64,000 bases of DNA from Streptomyces lydicus (lineage in GTDB: Bacteria > Actinomycetota > Actinomycetes > Streptomycetales > Streptomycetaceae): assembly GCF_000717345.1 (NCBI RefSeq), contig NZ_JNZA01000015.1:1-64000 (forward strand), written 5' to 3'. This document shows positions 43,229 to 52,163 of this stretch, piece by piece. Both the position numbers and the translations under genes were made by a program. The number at the start of each line of letters is the position of its first letter. Position 1 is the stretch's first letter. The notes beneath the pieces are model-generated. The model was not told the origin of the DNA. It ran no database searches and worked only from the letters and a program-made list of their open reading frames with translations.

Positions 43229-43280
43229 TTGCATGCAGACGCTCCCGCGAGGGAACGATTCAGCATGCAAGCGCGCTTGC
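43229..43280. promoter_or_regulatory. Nested inverted repeats with LacI-operator-like palindrome
   Basis: TTGCATGC (43229-43236) and GCATGCAA (43263-43270) are inverted around a 26-base interval. The second arm runs into the perfect palindrome GCAAGCGCGCTTGC (43267-43280), similar to LacI-family operators. No intact gene lies next to it. It may have been the operator of the broken tectonin gene. Confidence 0.5.
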
Positions 43281-43550
43281 GGAATGATCCTTCTCTTGTC
43301 CGTAAAGCCTCGTTTATCGGATGGGTCGCGTACTTCGAGCTGGGACGGTGCGGCCGGCGGTTGATCCAGGGGAGACCTGATCAGAGGTCCCACTTGCGGG
43401 TTATTCGCAATCACCAGGTTGACGCCGACGAGCGAGCGAGAGCGTCGGGAGGCCGGCCCGGGGTGGTCGACGTGCCGGAGGAGGCAGAAGAGCCTGGTCG
43501 GCTTACCTGTTCCTGCCCCGTGCGGTCGGGTGGCCTTCTACGATCCTGTG
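43281..43550. other. Region without recognisable gene
   Basis: About 270 bp with no convincing coding frame. Confidence 0.35.
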
Positions 43551-43795
43551 CATGGGTCCGAGATTCTGGAACGGATCAGCGCGCGGCGCGCAGAACTGGA
43601 CGAACTCGAGGAACAGCTGGCCAAGCAGTTGGCCGAAGTACGGGCGGAGCGGGACGAACTTGCCGTCGCCGAACGTGTCCTTGAGTGAGTGAGCGAGCAG
43701 CTCGCCGACGAGCGCGCCTCGGCCGCGCCAGCGCCCGGGCAGGTGGGTGGACGGACGGTGATGCTGATCCCGCACCGCGCACCGGACGTGGAGGA
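43551..43795 (+). pseudogene. Coiled-coil accessory protein, N-terminal part
   Basis: In two plus frames the sequence runs SEILERISARRAELDELEEQ, LAKQLAEVRAERDELAVAER and VLE-VSEQLADERASAAPAP, then QVGGRTVMLIPHRAPDVEET. This matches the front of a small coiled-coil protein I recall from Streptomyces accessory DNA. A stop (TGA near 43686) splits the frame after VLE, and at about 43800 the sequence changes abruptly to an IS5-type transposase. It is a fusion point of two broken genes. Confidence 0.5.
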
Positions 43796-44354
43796 GACCA
43801 TGCTCCCGACCAAAGAGCACGCCGAGGACCCCTGCCCGCTCGTCTACCAGTGCCGACTGCCGCCGTCCACGCGCACCGTCAATCACCTCGCCGATCTGCT
43901 GCGGCACCACCTGAAAGCGATCCGGTCCAGGTGGCGGATCCTGCCGCCCGGAAAGATCGCGGTGATCGTCCTGGCCGTGCTGTGACACGACCAGCGCCTG
44001 GCCGACATGGCCGGCGGAAACAACGTGTCCGAGTCCACCGTCCGTCGCTGGCGCGACGAGCTGATCACCCTGCTCGCCGCCCAAGCCCCGCGCCTGGACC
44101 GCGCCCTGAATCAGGGCGGGGAGGTGGTCCTGATCGACGGCACCCTCATCGCCACCATGCGTCAGACCGGAAAGGCCGACCGGCGGAACTACTCCGGAAA
44201 GCACCACCGTCATGGCCTGCACTTCCTCGCCCTGACCGACGAGAGGGGGCGCCTGATCTGGCGGATCCTCACCAAGCTCCGCACCGATCCCGCTCACGCG
44301 ACGCGTCTCCTGCGTGCCCTGCTTGTTCTGACGAATTTCGAGGTCAACCGCTGA
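43795..44354 (+). pseudogene. IS5-type transposase with nonsense codon and internal deletion
   Basis: The frame reads YQCRLPPSTRTVNHLADLLR, then LPPGKIAVIVLAVL, a TGA at 43983 where the family has Arg (VLAVLRHDQRLADMAGG), and continues in the same frame with NNVSESTVRRWRDELITLLA. The DDE part EVVLIDGTLIATMRQTG and GLHFLALTDERGRLIW follows and is joined directly to the tail RILTKLRTDPAHATRLLRAL, ending EVNR. The middle (about 85 residues in relatives) is deleted. So it is doubly dead. The tail-to-front junction repeats the pattern of the IS5 copies at 1.9 and 44.4 kb. Confidence 0.75.
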
Positions 44355-44399
44355 CGGACGATCTACTCCTCAGGCTGCCGCCCGCGACCAGCGTGAGCA

Positions 44400-44830
44400 C
44401 CCCGAGAGCCGGTCACGCCAGCCCCCTGACCAGCGTCTTCAAGTTGGCGAAGGCTCACTGAGTGGTCGCGGGTGAGCGCCAGGGTGCCGTCGACGATGAG
44501 GACGGTGTCCCTGTGGAACCGGCTCTGCTGCCGGAGTGCCGGCAGCGGACCGATGTGGTCAATGATGCGGTCCGCGGCCGACTTGGAGATCCCGAACAGC
44601 GGCGCCAGCTGGCGCATGGTCAAGTTTGTGCGCCGGTACGCCGTGACCAGCAGGACGCGATCCCCCAGCGACAGACTCCAGGGCCGGCGCGCGGTCGATC
44701 TGCGGCTTGCTCCCGTCGTACTGCGGCTACCAATTTGCCGAAGCAGCGCGGGCTCAGCCCCGTACAGGGCCCTATCCAGGACGGCATCGATGCCGTGATC
44801 ACTCCACCTGCAGCGTGATCGTCTCAGCCG
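44400..44830 (-). pseudogene. Second IS5-type transposase, internally deleted
   Basis: The minus-strand frame carries VLDRALYGAEPALLRQIGS, RRPWSLSLGDRVLLVTAYRR, TNLTMRQLAPLFGISKSAAD and DTVLIVDGTLALTRDHSVS, which is a DDE_4-type transposase up to the first catalytic Asp. It then runs straight into a tail seen in the next frame (AFANLKTLVRGLA, stop). The middle is missing, and the junction also shifts the frame. It is antisense to and 60 bp from the previous element's end. Confidence 0.7.
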
Positions 44831-44985
44831 GAGCGAGCGGGTCGGTGAGCGGCTGGATTGACCTCGGCTGAGCATGGTGCCGTGGGGACAACAGAATCAA
44901 CACCATGTTGATTACACTCGACGCAGTGTAGACTTTCCGAGTGAGGGGGCAGTCCGGCTTCTCGTGAGACCTTTCTGGAGGAACA
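44831..44985 (+). promoter_or_regulatory. Promoter/operator region of SDR-TetR module
   Basis: TACACTCGACGCAGTGTA (44913-44930) is a palindrome with 6-bp arms, about 55 bp before the GTG at 44986. It is placed like the operator of the downstream TetR regulator. The surrounding bases TTGATTACACT may belong to the promoter. Confidence 0.6.
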
Positions 44986-45834
44986 GTGCAGCAGCAGAAG
45001 TGGCTCGTCACCGGCGTCAGCACGGGCCTCGGCCGTGCCTTCGCCCAGGCCGCCCTGGCCGCCGGGCACACCGTCGTGGGAACGGTCCGCTCCGAGGAGG
45101 ACCTGCGGGCCTTCGACGCGCTGAAACCCGGGTACGCTCACGGCCGCATCCTGGATGTGACTGACGGCGACGCCGTCTCGAGTGTGGTCGCGGAGGTGGA
45201 GCAGAGCGTCGGTCCGTTGGATGTCGTCGTCGCCAACGCCGGCTACGGCCTGGAGGGCACCTTCGAGGAGACCCCGCTGGCCGAGGTGCGGCGGCAGTTC
45301 GAGGTCAACGTATTCGGGGCAGTGGCCACCCTGCAGGCAGCCCTGCCCCACATGCGCCGGCGCCGCCGCGGACACCTGATGGCCGTCACCTCCATGGGCG
45401 GGCTGATGGCCGTGCCCGGCATGTCCGCCTACTGCGGCAGCAAGTTCGCCCTGGAAGGCATCCTGGAAGCACTGGGCAAGGAGGTCGCACAGTTCGGGAT
45501 CCATGTGACGGCGATCGAGCCCGGCTCCTTCCGCACCGACTGGGCCGGACGGTCCATGACACGCGCCGCGCAGTCCATCGAAGACTACGACGAGTTGTTC
45601 ACCCCCATCCGGGAAGCGCGGCAGAAAGCCAGCGGGAATCAGTTGGGCAACCCGGCCAAGGCCGGGGACGCCGTGGTCCACATCGCATCAGTCGACCAGC
45701 CGCCGGCTCACCTTGTCCTTGGCTCGGATGCGCTGCGACTGGTCACCGCCGCGCGCACGGCCGTGGACGAGGACATCCGCGCCTGGGAGCAACTCTCCCG
45801 TACGACCGACTTCGCCGAGGGTGCTCAGCTCTGA
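44986..45834 (+). CDS. Short-chain dehydrogenase/reductase
   Basis: The 282-residue classical SDR starts at GTG 44986, with GGAGG 4 to 5 bases upstream. It shows the cofactor loop VTGVSTGLGRAFAQAALAAG, DVVVANAGYGLEGTFEE, the active site Ser in LMAVTSMGGLMAVPG and YCGSK, then IEPGSFRTDW. This is the C-terminal pattern of the oxidoreductase group that acts on small carbonyls; the substrate is unknown. Its stop overlaps the start of the TetR gene (TGATG), so both are translated from one mRNA, probably repressed by that TetR. Confidence 0.85.
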   Translation: MQQQKWLVTGVSTGLGRAFAQAALAAGHTVVGTVRSEEDLRAFDALKPGYAHGRILDVTDGDAVSSVVAEVEQSVGPLDVVVANAGYGLEGTFEETPLAEVRRQFEVNVFGAVATLQAALPHMRRRRRGHLMAVTSMGGLMAVPGMSAYCGSKFALEGILEALGKEVAQFGIHVTAIEPGSFRTDWAGRSMTRAAQSIEDYDELFTPIREARQKASGNQLGNPAKAGDAVVHIASVDQPPAHLVLGSDALRLVTAARTAVDEDIRAWEQLSRTTDFAEGAQL

Positions 45835-46448
45835 TGCCCAGCCACCACTCTGCGCGGAGCCGGCGCGCCACCGAACGCAAGGGCGATGTCCGGGAGCGGG
45901 CCATTCTGGACACCTGCGAAGCTCTGCTGGCACAAAAGGGCTACGACGCCATGACTGTCGGCGACATCGCCCAGGGCGCCGGCATCACACGCGGCGCCCT
46001 GTACTTCTACTTCGGCTCCAAACAAGAAGTGGTCACGGCACTCGTGGCCCGGACCGTCGAGCACCTGTGGGAGCGGTCCCGCGCCACCGCGCAGACCGAC
46101 GAGCCGCGCCAGGCCATCGCAGCAGCCATGCAGCGCACGGTCGAGCTGTGGAACGAGCACGGCCTGGTCATGCGCACGGCCATCGACCTGTCGTTGACCG
46201 TTCCGGAGATCGGCGAGCTGTGGAGCCACACGGCAGACTTGTTCATCACCGCCATCACCGCCGTCCTGGAACGAGCCGGCATCCAGGCCGGCACCGGACC
46301 AGAACAAGCCTCAGCGATGGCACGCGCCCTGTGCTGGATGATCGAACGGACCTTCTACCACGCCTCGCAGGAATCCCGCGAGGCGTTGCAAAAGGCATCT
46401 TCGACCTGTGAGCACATCTGGCTGATCAGCGCCGGCCTGATCACCTGA
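45834..46448 (+). CDS. TetR-family regulator
   Basis: This 204-residue regulator has an N-terminal TetR HTH (about 20-65: ILDTCEALLAQKGYDAMTVG, DIAQGAGITRGALYFYFGSK) and a C-terminal dimer/ligand domain (LWSHTADLFITAITAVLERA, ALCWMIERTFYHASQE). That C-domain resembles the EthR-like TetR_C group (WMIERTFYH). The start ATG 45834 overlaps the stop of the SDR gene. It probably represses the operon through the palindrome at 44913-44930. The inducer is unknown. Confidence 0.85.
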   Translation: MPSHHSARSRRATERKGDVRERAILDTCEALLAQKGYDAMTVGDIAQGAGITRGALYFYFGSKQEVVTALVARTVEHLWERSRATAQTDEPRQAIAAAMQRTVELWNEHGLVMRTAIDLSLTVPEIGELWSHTADLFITAITAVLERAGIQAGTGPEQASAMARALCWMIERTFYHASQESREALQKASSTCEHIWLISAGLIT

Positions 46449-46664
46449 TGCATCTGGCGCGGACGGCGAGGCACGAAACCGGACCCCGTGACTCCGAGGC
46501 CCACCGTCCAGGCACTCCACCAGCGGAAATCCCGAGAGGCACAGCGTCCTCTCCCAGCCCGATCAACGGGAGTTGGTGTCCACAACTCCCGTGTGTGGGC
46601 CTTCCGGATCAGGTTGCGATACCTGGAAGGTCACTTAGAGATTCCGCGGGTAGAGGACAAGGCG
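46449..46664. other. Gap without recognisable gene
   Basis: About 215 bp. No feature recognised. Confidence 0.35.
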
Positions 46665-47140
46665 TCATGGTCGGCGGGCTGGCCGTGTGTCCCAGCGTTG
46701 GCTGGTCCAGGCTTCGCGGATGAGGCGTCGGATCACGATGATCGCGGTCATCAACGCGAGCAGTGCGTTGATGACGACCGCTCGGCGTTCCGTGCAGGAC
46801 AGGGTGAAGTTGAAGCCGCGGCTGTACCAGGAGTTGGTGCGCTCGACGACCCAGCGGCGAGTGTGGTTGATCGGGATCACGACGCCCTTGGGCTGGGTCC
46901 GCCACTCGCAGCCGAGCTCGGTCAGCAGTGTGCGGGTGACCGTGGAGTCGTAGCCCGCGTCAAGGTGCACCGTGATCTGCTCAGGCAACGCGAGCTCGAA
47001 ACGCCCGAGCTTCTCTGGCGTCGGGCGCAGGAACGGGGAGTCGTGCCGGTTCGCGCCGGTCACGACACAGTCCGGCGGGATCCCGCATCCGTCGGTCATC
47101 CGCGACCACTTGATCGCCACAAGGGCTCGATCGCCCATGC
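46665..47140 (-). pseudogene. IS5-family transposase, C-terminal part
   Basis: The minus-strand frame reads GDRALVAIKWSRMTDGCGIP, ANRHDSPFLRPTPEKLGRF, VHLDAGYDSTVTRTLLTELG, VNHTRR-type INHTRRWVVERTNSWYSRGF and LIREAWTSQRWDTRPARRP, the last 155 residues of an IS5-type (DDE_1 like) transposase. The front with the helix-turn-helix and first Asp is absent. The frame is undamaged in what remains, so this remnant is younger than others nearby. Confidence 0.75.
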
Positions 47141-47258
47141 TTCGACGGTGGGCACCGGTGCTCCGTTTTCAGATGTAGAGATGTAGGAGTCCCACATCAA
47201 CACGGATCCCGGTGAGGCCGAGGCCAAGGACTCGTCGAAGGCCCGGCGGTAGCCCGGA

Positions 47259-48269
47259 CTACCGGGAGCCCGCCACAGGGCGCGACTTGTAGAAGGACTC
47301 CTCCAGGTAGGCGGCCTCGTGCGGCTGGTAGGGCTCCTCCAAGTAGGCGGCCTCGTCTTCGTCGAGTTCGACGTCCACCGCGGCGACCGCGTCGGCCAGC
47401 TGGGCCGGCTTGGTAACCCCGACGATGGGCGAGGTCACCGCCGGGTTGCGCATGACCCAGGCCAGGGCGACCTGGGCCGGGGACAGACCCCGCTTGCCCG
47501 CGATCTCGTGGACGCGCTCGGCCACTGCCTGGTCCCCGTCGCGGTAGAGGATCTTGCCGCCCTCGTCGGTCTCGGCACGCGCCGTGGCGGTGTCCCGGGC
47601 CCGCGTCAGCCTGCCCCGCGCCAGCGGGCTCCACGGGATCACGCCGATGCCCTGGTCGGCGCAGAGCGGGAGCATCTCCCGCTCTGCTTCCCGGTGGATG
47701 AGGTTGTAGTGGTCCTGCATCGACACGAACCGGGTCCAGCCGTTCAGGTCAGCCAGGTACAGGGCCTTGGTGAACTGCCAGGCGTACATGGAAGAGGCTC
47801 CGATGTAGCGGACCTTCCCGGACTTGACCGCGTCGTGCAGCGCCTCGAGGGTTTCCTCGATCGGGGTGTCGTAGTCCCAGCGGTGGATCTGGTACAGGTC
47901 GATGTAGTCGGTCCCCAGTCGCTTCAGGGAGGCGTCGAGCTCGGCGAAGATCGCCTTGCGGGACAGCCCGGCGCCGTTCGGGCCGGGGCGCATCCGCATC
48001 CAGACCTTGGTGGAGAGAACGACCTCCTCGCGCCGGGTGAAGTCCTTGACCGCCTGGCCGACGATCTCCTCGCTGCTTCCGGCGCTGTACCCATTGGCCG
48101 TGTCGAGGAAGTTGACGCCGCCCTCGAGGGCCTGCTTGATGATGTCCCGGCTGGCGTCCGCGCCCAGCGACCAGGGCTCGCCGCCCCGGTCCGGCTCGCC
48201 GAAGCTCATGCAGCCGAGGGTGATGGCGGAGACTTCCAGTCCGGTCGTTCCGAGCTTGATGTATCGCAT
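47259..48269 (-). CDS. Aldo/keto reductase
   Basis: The 336-residue protein starts at ATG 48269 (MRYIKLGTTGLEVSAITLGC), a family-typical beginning; the long upstream extension of the frame lacks homology. It has the AKR catalytic tetrad: Asp in NFLDTANGYSAGSSEE, Tyr in the same segment, Lys in VVLSTKVWMRM, and His in DLYQIHRWDYDTPIEE. The NADPH-binding end is VGVTKPAQLADAVAAVDVEL. It reduces aldehydes or ketones with NADPH. At the C-terminus a tandem 36-bp duplication gives AAYLEEPYQPHEAAYLEESF, so the usual tail is repeated before a changed end. Function is probably unaffected, since the tail lies outside the barrel. Confidence 0.85.
   Translation of the reverse strand: MRYIKLGTTGLEVSAITLGCMSFGEPDRGGEPWSLGADASRDIIKQALEGGVNFLDTANGYSAGSSEEIVGQAVKDFTRREEVVLSTKVWMRMRPGPNGAGLSRKAIFAELDASLKRLGTDYIDLYQIHRWDYDTPIEETLEALHDAVKSGKVRYIGASSMYAWQFTKALYLADLNGWTRFVSMQDHYNLIHREAEREMLPLCADQGIGVIPWSPLARGRLTRARDTATARAETDEGGKILYRDGDQAVAERVHEIAGKRGLSPAQVALAWVMRNPAVTSPIVGVTKPAQLADAVAAVDVELDEDEAAYLEEPYQPHEAAYLEESFYKSRPVAGSR
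47298..47356. repeat. 36-bp tandem duplication in the aldo/keto reductase tail
   Basis: CTCCTCCAGGTAGGCGGCCT (from 47298) and CTCCTCCAAGTAGGCGGCCT (from 47334) are direct copies with a 36-bp period and one mismatch. They encode the repeated AAYLEE segment in frame. Confidence 0.85.
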
Positions 48270-48755
48270 GCTTCCGAACCTAGGAGTTGGAGTGCGCTCC
48301 AACGCAATACGTCTCGGTCCGGAATTCGGAGGCGTGGGGCATGTGTGCCCTGTCAGGTTTCGACCGTTTCGGCCAGACGTACCAGAGAACCCAGTGGTAA
48401 CGAGTAACGAACTGTCAATTCTCGGTCGAGCGCATGGGGCCCTACTCAGCCCCCCGACGCCAAACCGCCCTCGCGGGTCCGTCGCCACGACCGAACATCG
48501 CTCGATCACGGGGAGATTCCGCTGGTCCGGGCGGCGGTATCGCGGCGCTCGCGACGGCGCCCCTACCCGCGGGATCTCTAAGTCCAGCTCGGAGCCTTGT
48601 GATGCGGAGGCGTCTATGGGGTCTGTGCGAATCGTGTGAGATCTGGTGACACGACGAAGCCCCGCCTGTTTCCGCCGGCGGGCTTCTTGCATCGGTGGTC
48701 ATGACGGCCTGCGGTGGGTGTCTGGGGCTCCGCTCCGTCCCTTGATAGTCCCAGC
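48270..48755. other. Region without recognisable gene
   Basis: About 485 bp upstream of the aldo/keto reductase. Frames are unconvincing. It should contain the reductase promoter. Confidence 0.4.
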
Positions 48756-48960
48756 GGGCAGGTCTTCGCTTCATCTCCTTCGCGAAACAGGCCGCTGCCC
48801 GGCGCAGGATCTCGCGCGCGAGCGACCACTCCTTCTCGGCTGTGACCAGCTGGGTGTCCTCGGTCCGCAGCCGGGCCGGCTCCGCCCCGGTGTCCTGCGG
48901 CCCGGGCCTCGCGGGGCACTGCCGCTTCGGCTTCCACTGGCACCGGGTTGGCGGCAATGT
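48756..48960 (-). pseudogene. IS3-family OrfA C-terminal fragment
   Basis: The minus strand reads LRTEDTQLVTAEKEWSLARE, ILRRAAACFAKEMKR, the leucine-zipper end of IS3 OrfA proteins (LrrEn.qL..ErdILkkAaayFAkE). The N-terminal helix-turn-helix and the whole OrfB are missing, and the frame runs on past the usual OrfA stop. Confidence 0.55.
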
Positions 48961-49488
48961 TACGGGTGTACTGGGTTGGCCAGCATCTATGCAGCTCAGA
49001 GGTGGTGTAGGGCGGTTTTACGCATGTGCATGTGCCGCCACCTGTCACCACCTCTGGCAGGGTGCATGCTGATTTAGCTGGCGCGTCGTCAGCTGAATGT
49101 GATGGCTTGTTAGTTCTATGGTCTCGTGCCTGGAATTGGGGAGCGGGCAGCCTCGCATGCCTGAGCGGTTGGGCAGGCTCGATCTTTACGGTTGACCCCG
49201 ATGTAAACGTCTGTCCTGAGTTTTGTTCGGTGTCCAGGGAATGTCGCCGAAGGCGCAATGGCTGAGGGTGACGTGCTGGGTCCACCGCTCGGGGTGCCGC
49301 CCTCGTCACCGGGCTTGGTGAAGTCGTCGTCGGGTGAGGCCCTGCGCATCGGGCATACCGGCCGCCCGTCACGGCGGTACGCGGCCGGTTCGAGTGGGTT
49401 GGGAGGGACGTGTCAGGCGTGATCCATCCGACGGTCTTCAGCCCCGCGCAGATGATCATTCTCGCGATCTGCCGGACTGGGGCGTACT
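48961..49488. other. Region without recognisable gene
   Basis: About 530 bp, lower in GC than its neighbours. No known domain; probably foreign DNA debris. Confidence 0.4.
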
Positions 49489-51573
49489 TCAAGAGTCGGA
49501 TGCGAAGGGTTGCATGCGTGCGATGAGCACGGCGACATCATCCGGATCAGCGGGAAGCCGGAGTTCGCGAAGGAGTCGGTCGCAGGTTTCCTCCAACGTG
49601 CGGTCGGGTGCGTCCAGCAGGCGCAGGAGGGTGTTGAGGCGTTCGTCGATGGGGTGATGACGGACCTCGACGAGGCCGTCGGTGTACAGGACCAGCCGAT
49701 CACCAGCGCCGACGGGGATGGTCGTGGTCACGAAGGGCACGCCACCAACCCCGAGTGGGGTGCCGGTCGGAAGGTCGAGCAGTTCCGGGTGCTTGCCATT
49801 GCGCACCAGGACCGGCGGCAGATGGCCTGCGGTGGAGATGTGGCACTCCGCGCGGTGCGGATCGTAGACGGCATAGACGCAGGTGGCGATGTACTGCTCA
49901 AGCCCTGAGGTGATCTTGTCGAGGTGATGGAGGACCTGGGCAGGGTCCAGGTCGAGGTCGGCGAAGTCGTTGGTGCCGGTGCGCAGGCGGCCCATGGTGA
50001 CGGCGGCGTCGATACCACTGCCCATGACGTCTCCCACAACCAGCACGGTCTTGTCGCCGTCGAGCGGGAGGACGTCGTACCAGTCGCCACCGACCTCGTA
50101 GGCCGCTTGTGCAGGCCGGTACCGGGAAGCGACCTCAAGGCCGGGGAGGTGCGGCGGGTGATCCGGGAGCAGGCTGCGCTGAAGGGTCTCGGCTGCATTG
50201 CGGACCGTCTGGTGCGAGCGGGCGTTGTCGATGCACACCGCGGCGCGGGAGGCCAGCTCACCGGCGAGGGCGAGGTCGTCCTCATCGAAGGGCTGCGGGT
50301 TACGGGCACGGCTCAGCCCCAGGAAGCCAAGGATCTGGCCGCGAGCGGTGAGCGGGAGCAGCATGTAGGAATGCACGCCGGCGCGGGCCAGCACCGTGGC
50401 GGCGCGGTCGTCCCGGGCGATGCGGGCCATGGCGGCGTCATCCATGTGGGAGATCAAGATCGGCCGGCCGGTGCGTACGCATTCGGTGGGCAGGCGGTCG
50501 GCGTCGTAAGCAGCGATCTCGCCGGGCGGGTCGGCGGCCTGGACGGCTTCGGTGACATAGGCGGCCTGCACCGCGAGGGCGCGGAAGAGCGCGGGACCGT
50601 CGCCCGAGGGCGGACGGTGCTCGTCGAGGACGGAATCGAGGACGTCGACCGTGGCCATGTCGGCGAGCTCGGGCACGGCGACGCCGGCAAGCTCCCGGGC
50701 GGTCTGCTCGACCTCCAAGGTGGTGCCGATGCGAGCGGAGCCGTCGGCGATCAAGGCCAGGCGCCGTCGGGCCTCGGCGGCCTCCGTCGCCGCTTGATAA
50801 CGGTCGGTGACATCCACTACCAGGTCGGCCACCCCGAGGACCCGCCCCTGGGGGTCGTCCAGTCGGTACAGCGAGATCGACCAGGCGTGCTTGCGTGGGT
50901 CGGCGGGGGTGTGGCCCACGATGGTGTACTCGTCGACCATGGGGACCCCGGTCTTGAGGACCTGCCGCATCCCGGCCTCCGGCCCCTCGAACTTCGCCGA
51001 GGTCATGATCTCGCGGTAGTGCCGACCCAGGTGGTCTTCCGCGGGAATGCCGTGCATCCGCTCCAAAGCGGGGTTGACGGCGACGTACCGCAATTCGGTA
51101 TCGAGGATCGCCAGCCCGATGGGCGACTGAGAAATCAGCCGGGTGGACAGGGCAAGGTCCCGTTCGACCTCCCGAAGCGTTGACCCGTCGGTGGCCAGAC
51201 CAAGGGCGTAGAAGTCACCGAGGCCGTCCAGCAGCCGCATGTTGCGGAACTCCACCAAGCGAGTGCTGCCGTCCTTGTGCCGGATGGGGAATGCCCCGGC
51301 CCACCTCTCTCCGGTATCCATGACCTCGGCAAACAGCTTGATCATCAGATCCCATTGCTGCTCGTGAACGAGCAGCGGCGCAGCGTACTGCCCGAGCGCC
51401 TCCTCAGCGGTATAGCCGAACAGCTCCTCGGCCTCCGGGCTCCACAAATCGATCCGCCCCTCGGCATCCAACAGCACCGCAGCAACGCCGAGAAGATCCA
51501 TCAGCCCACTCGGCTGCGACGATCGCCCCTCGGGCTGGCCGGTGCCACCCGGACGCCCACCGGCTGTGCTCAC
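49489..51573 (-). CDS. PAS-PAS-GAF-PP2C (SpoIIE/RsbU-type) serine phosphatase
   Basis: The 694-residue protein starts at GTG 51573, with GGAAGGAG 8 bases upstream; the frame is open further upstream but has no site. The first PAS domain (about 20-130) shows AAVLLDAEGRIDLWSPEAEE. The second PAS (about 145-265) shows LISQSPIGLAILDTELRYVA. A GAF domain (about 290-445) contains YMLLPLTARGQILGFLGLSR. The C-terminal PP2C-type phosphatase (about 470-690) has VGGDWYDVLPLDGDKTVLVV, GDVMGSGIDAA, ISTAGHLPPVLV and LVLYTDGLVE with the metal-binding Asp residues. Such proteins dephosphorylate anti-anti-sigma factors in partner-switching stress signalling. No partner gene is adjacent. Confidence 0.88.
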   Translation of the reverse strand: MSTAGGRPGGTGQPEGRSSQPSGLMDLLGVAAVLLDAEGRIDLWSPEAEELFGYTAEEALGQYAAPLLVHEQQWDLMIKLFAEVMDTGERWAGAFPIRHKDGSTRLVEFRNMRLLDGLGDFYALGLATDGSTLREVERDLALSTRLISQSPIGLAILDTELRYVAVNPALERMHGIPAEDHLGRHYREIMTSAKFEGPEAGMRQVLKTGVPMVDEYTIVGHTPADPRKHAWSISLYRLDDPQGRVLGVADLVVDVTDRYQAATEAAEARRRLALIADGSARIGTTLEVEQTARELAGVAVPELADMATVDVLDSVLDEHRPPSGDGPALFRALAVQAAYVTEAVQAADPPGEIAAYDADRLPTECVRTGRPILISHMDDAAMARIARDDRAATVLARAGVHSYMLLPLTARGQILGFLGLSRARNPQPFDEDDLALAGELASRAAVCIDNARSHQTVRNAAETLQRSLLPDHPPHLPGLEVASRYRPAQAAYEVGGDWYDVLPLDGDKTVLVVGDVMGSGIDAAVTMGRLRTGTNDFADLDLDPAQVLHHLDKITSGLEQYIATCVYAVYDPHRAECHISTAGHLPPVLVRNGKHPELLDLPTGTPLGVGGVPFVTTTIPVGAGDRLVLYTDGLVEVRHHPIDERLNTLLRLLDAPDRTLEETCDRLLRELRLPADPDDVAVLIARMQPFASDS

Positions 51574-52163
51574 ACGGGCACTCCTTCCATGCGCTGGACC
51601 ACAAGGGGCCTCCGCGGGCCAGAGCCCGCGACCCCGCCCCGTACCTATGGAGTGCTTGGGCTTCCATGGTCCACCCTGGAGCGGCCGATGGCGCAGGATG
51701 GTCTCCCTTTCCCAGGTGCCATCGGGCGCCCACATGCCCAGCCGTGATCCGGCACCTCGGCCTCTCGAATGTGGACCAGCCCCCCAGGGTGCCGCCCCCA
51801 GCTCCGGCAGGCGGCGGGTGAGCGGCCTGGGTGCTGCCGCCTCCCGCATCCGTCAGGTGCGGGCTGCGGCGCGTGCCCGCCATGGATGGATCATGGACAC
51901 GTACCTTCTGCGCCTCGTGGACCGCTGAGAGGTCCGACGGTGTCGGTGTGGTCGGCGAGTTCGCGTCATGCCTGATACCGGTGGGCGCCGTCCTGCTGGT
52001 GGGTCGAAACCGCCCCCGCGGAGGACACACCGCTCCAGCGGCTGCCCATCGGTATGGTGCGCGAAGCTCCGGGCTTGAGGCTGAGGCAGCGTCTCTTGGA
52101 TGCTCCGACCACCAGGGCGATCCGGCCGGGCCCGAGCCGCCCACCCCGAACTGAGGAGGAACG
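51574..52163. other. Divergent intergenic region, no gene seen
   Basis: 590 bp between the phosphatase and the FhuF-like gene. Overlapping frames lack recognised domains. It probably holds two promoters, none clear enough to mark. Confidence 0.4.
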
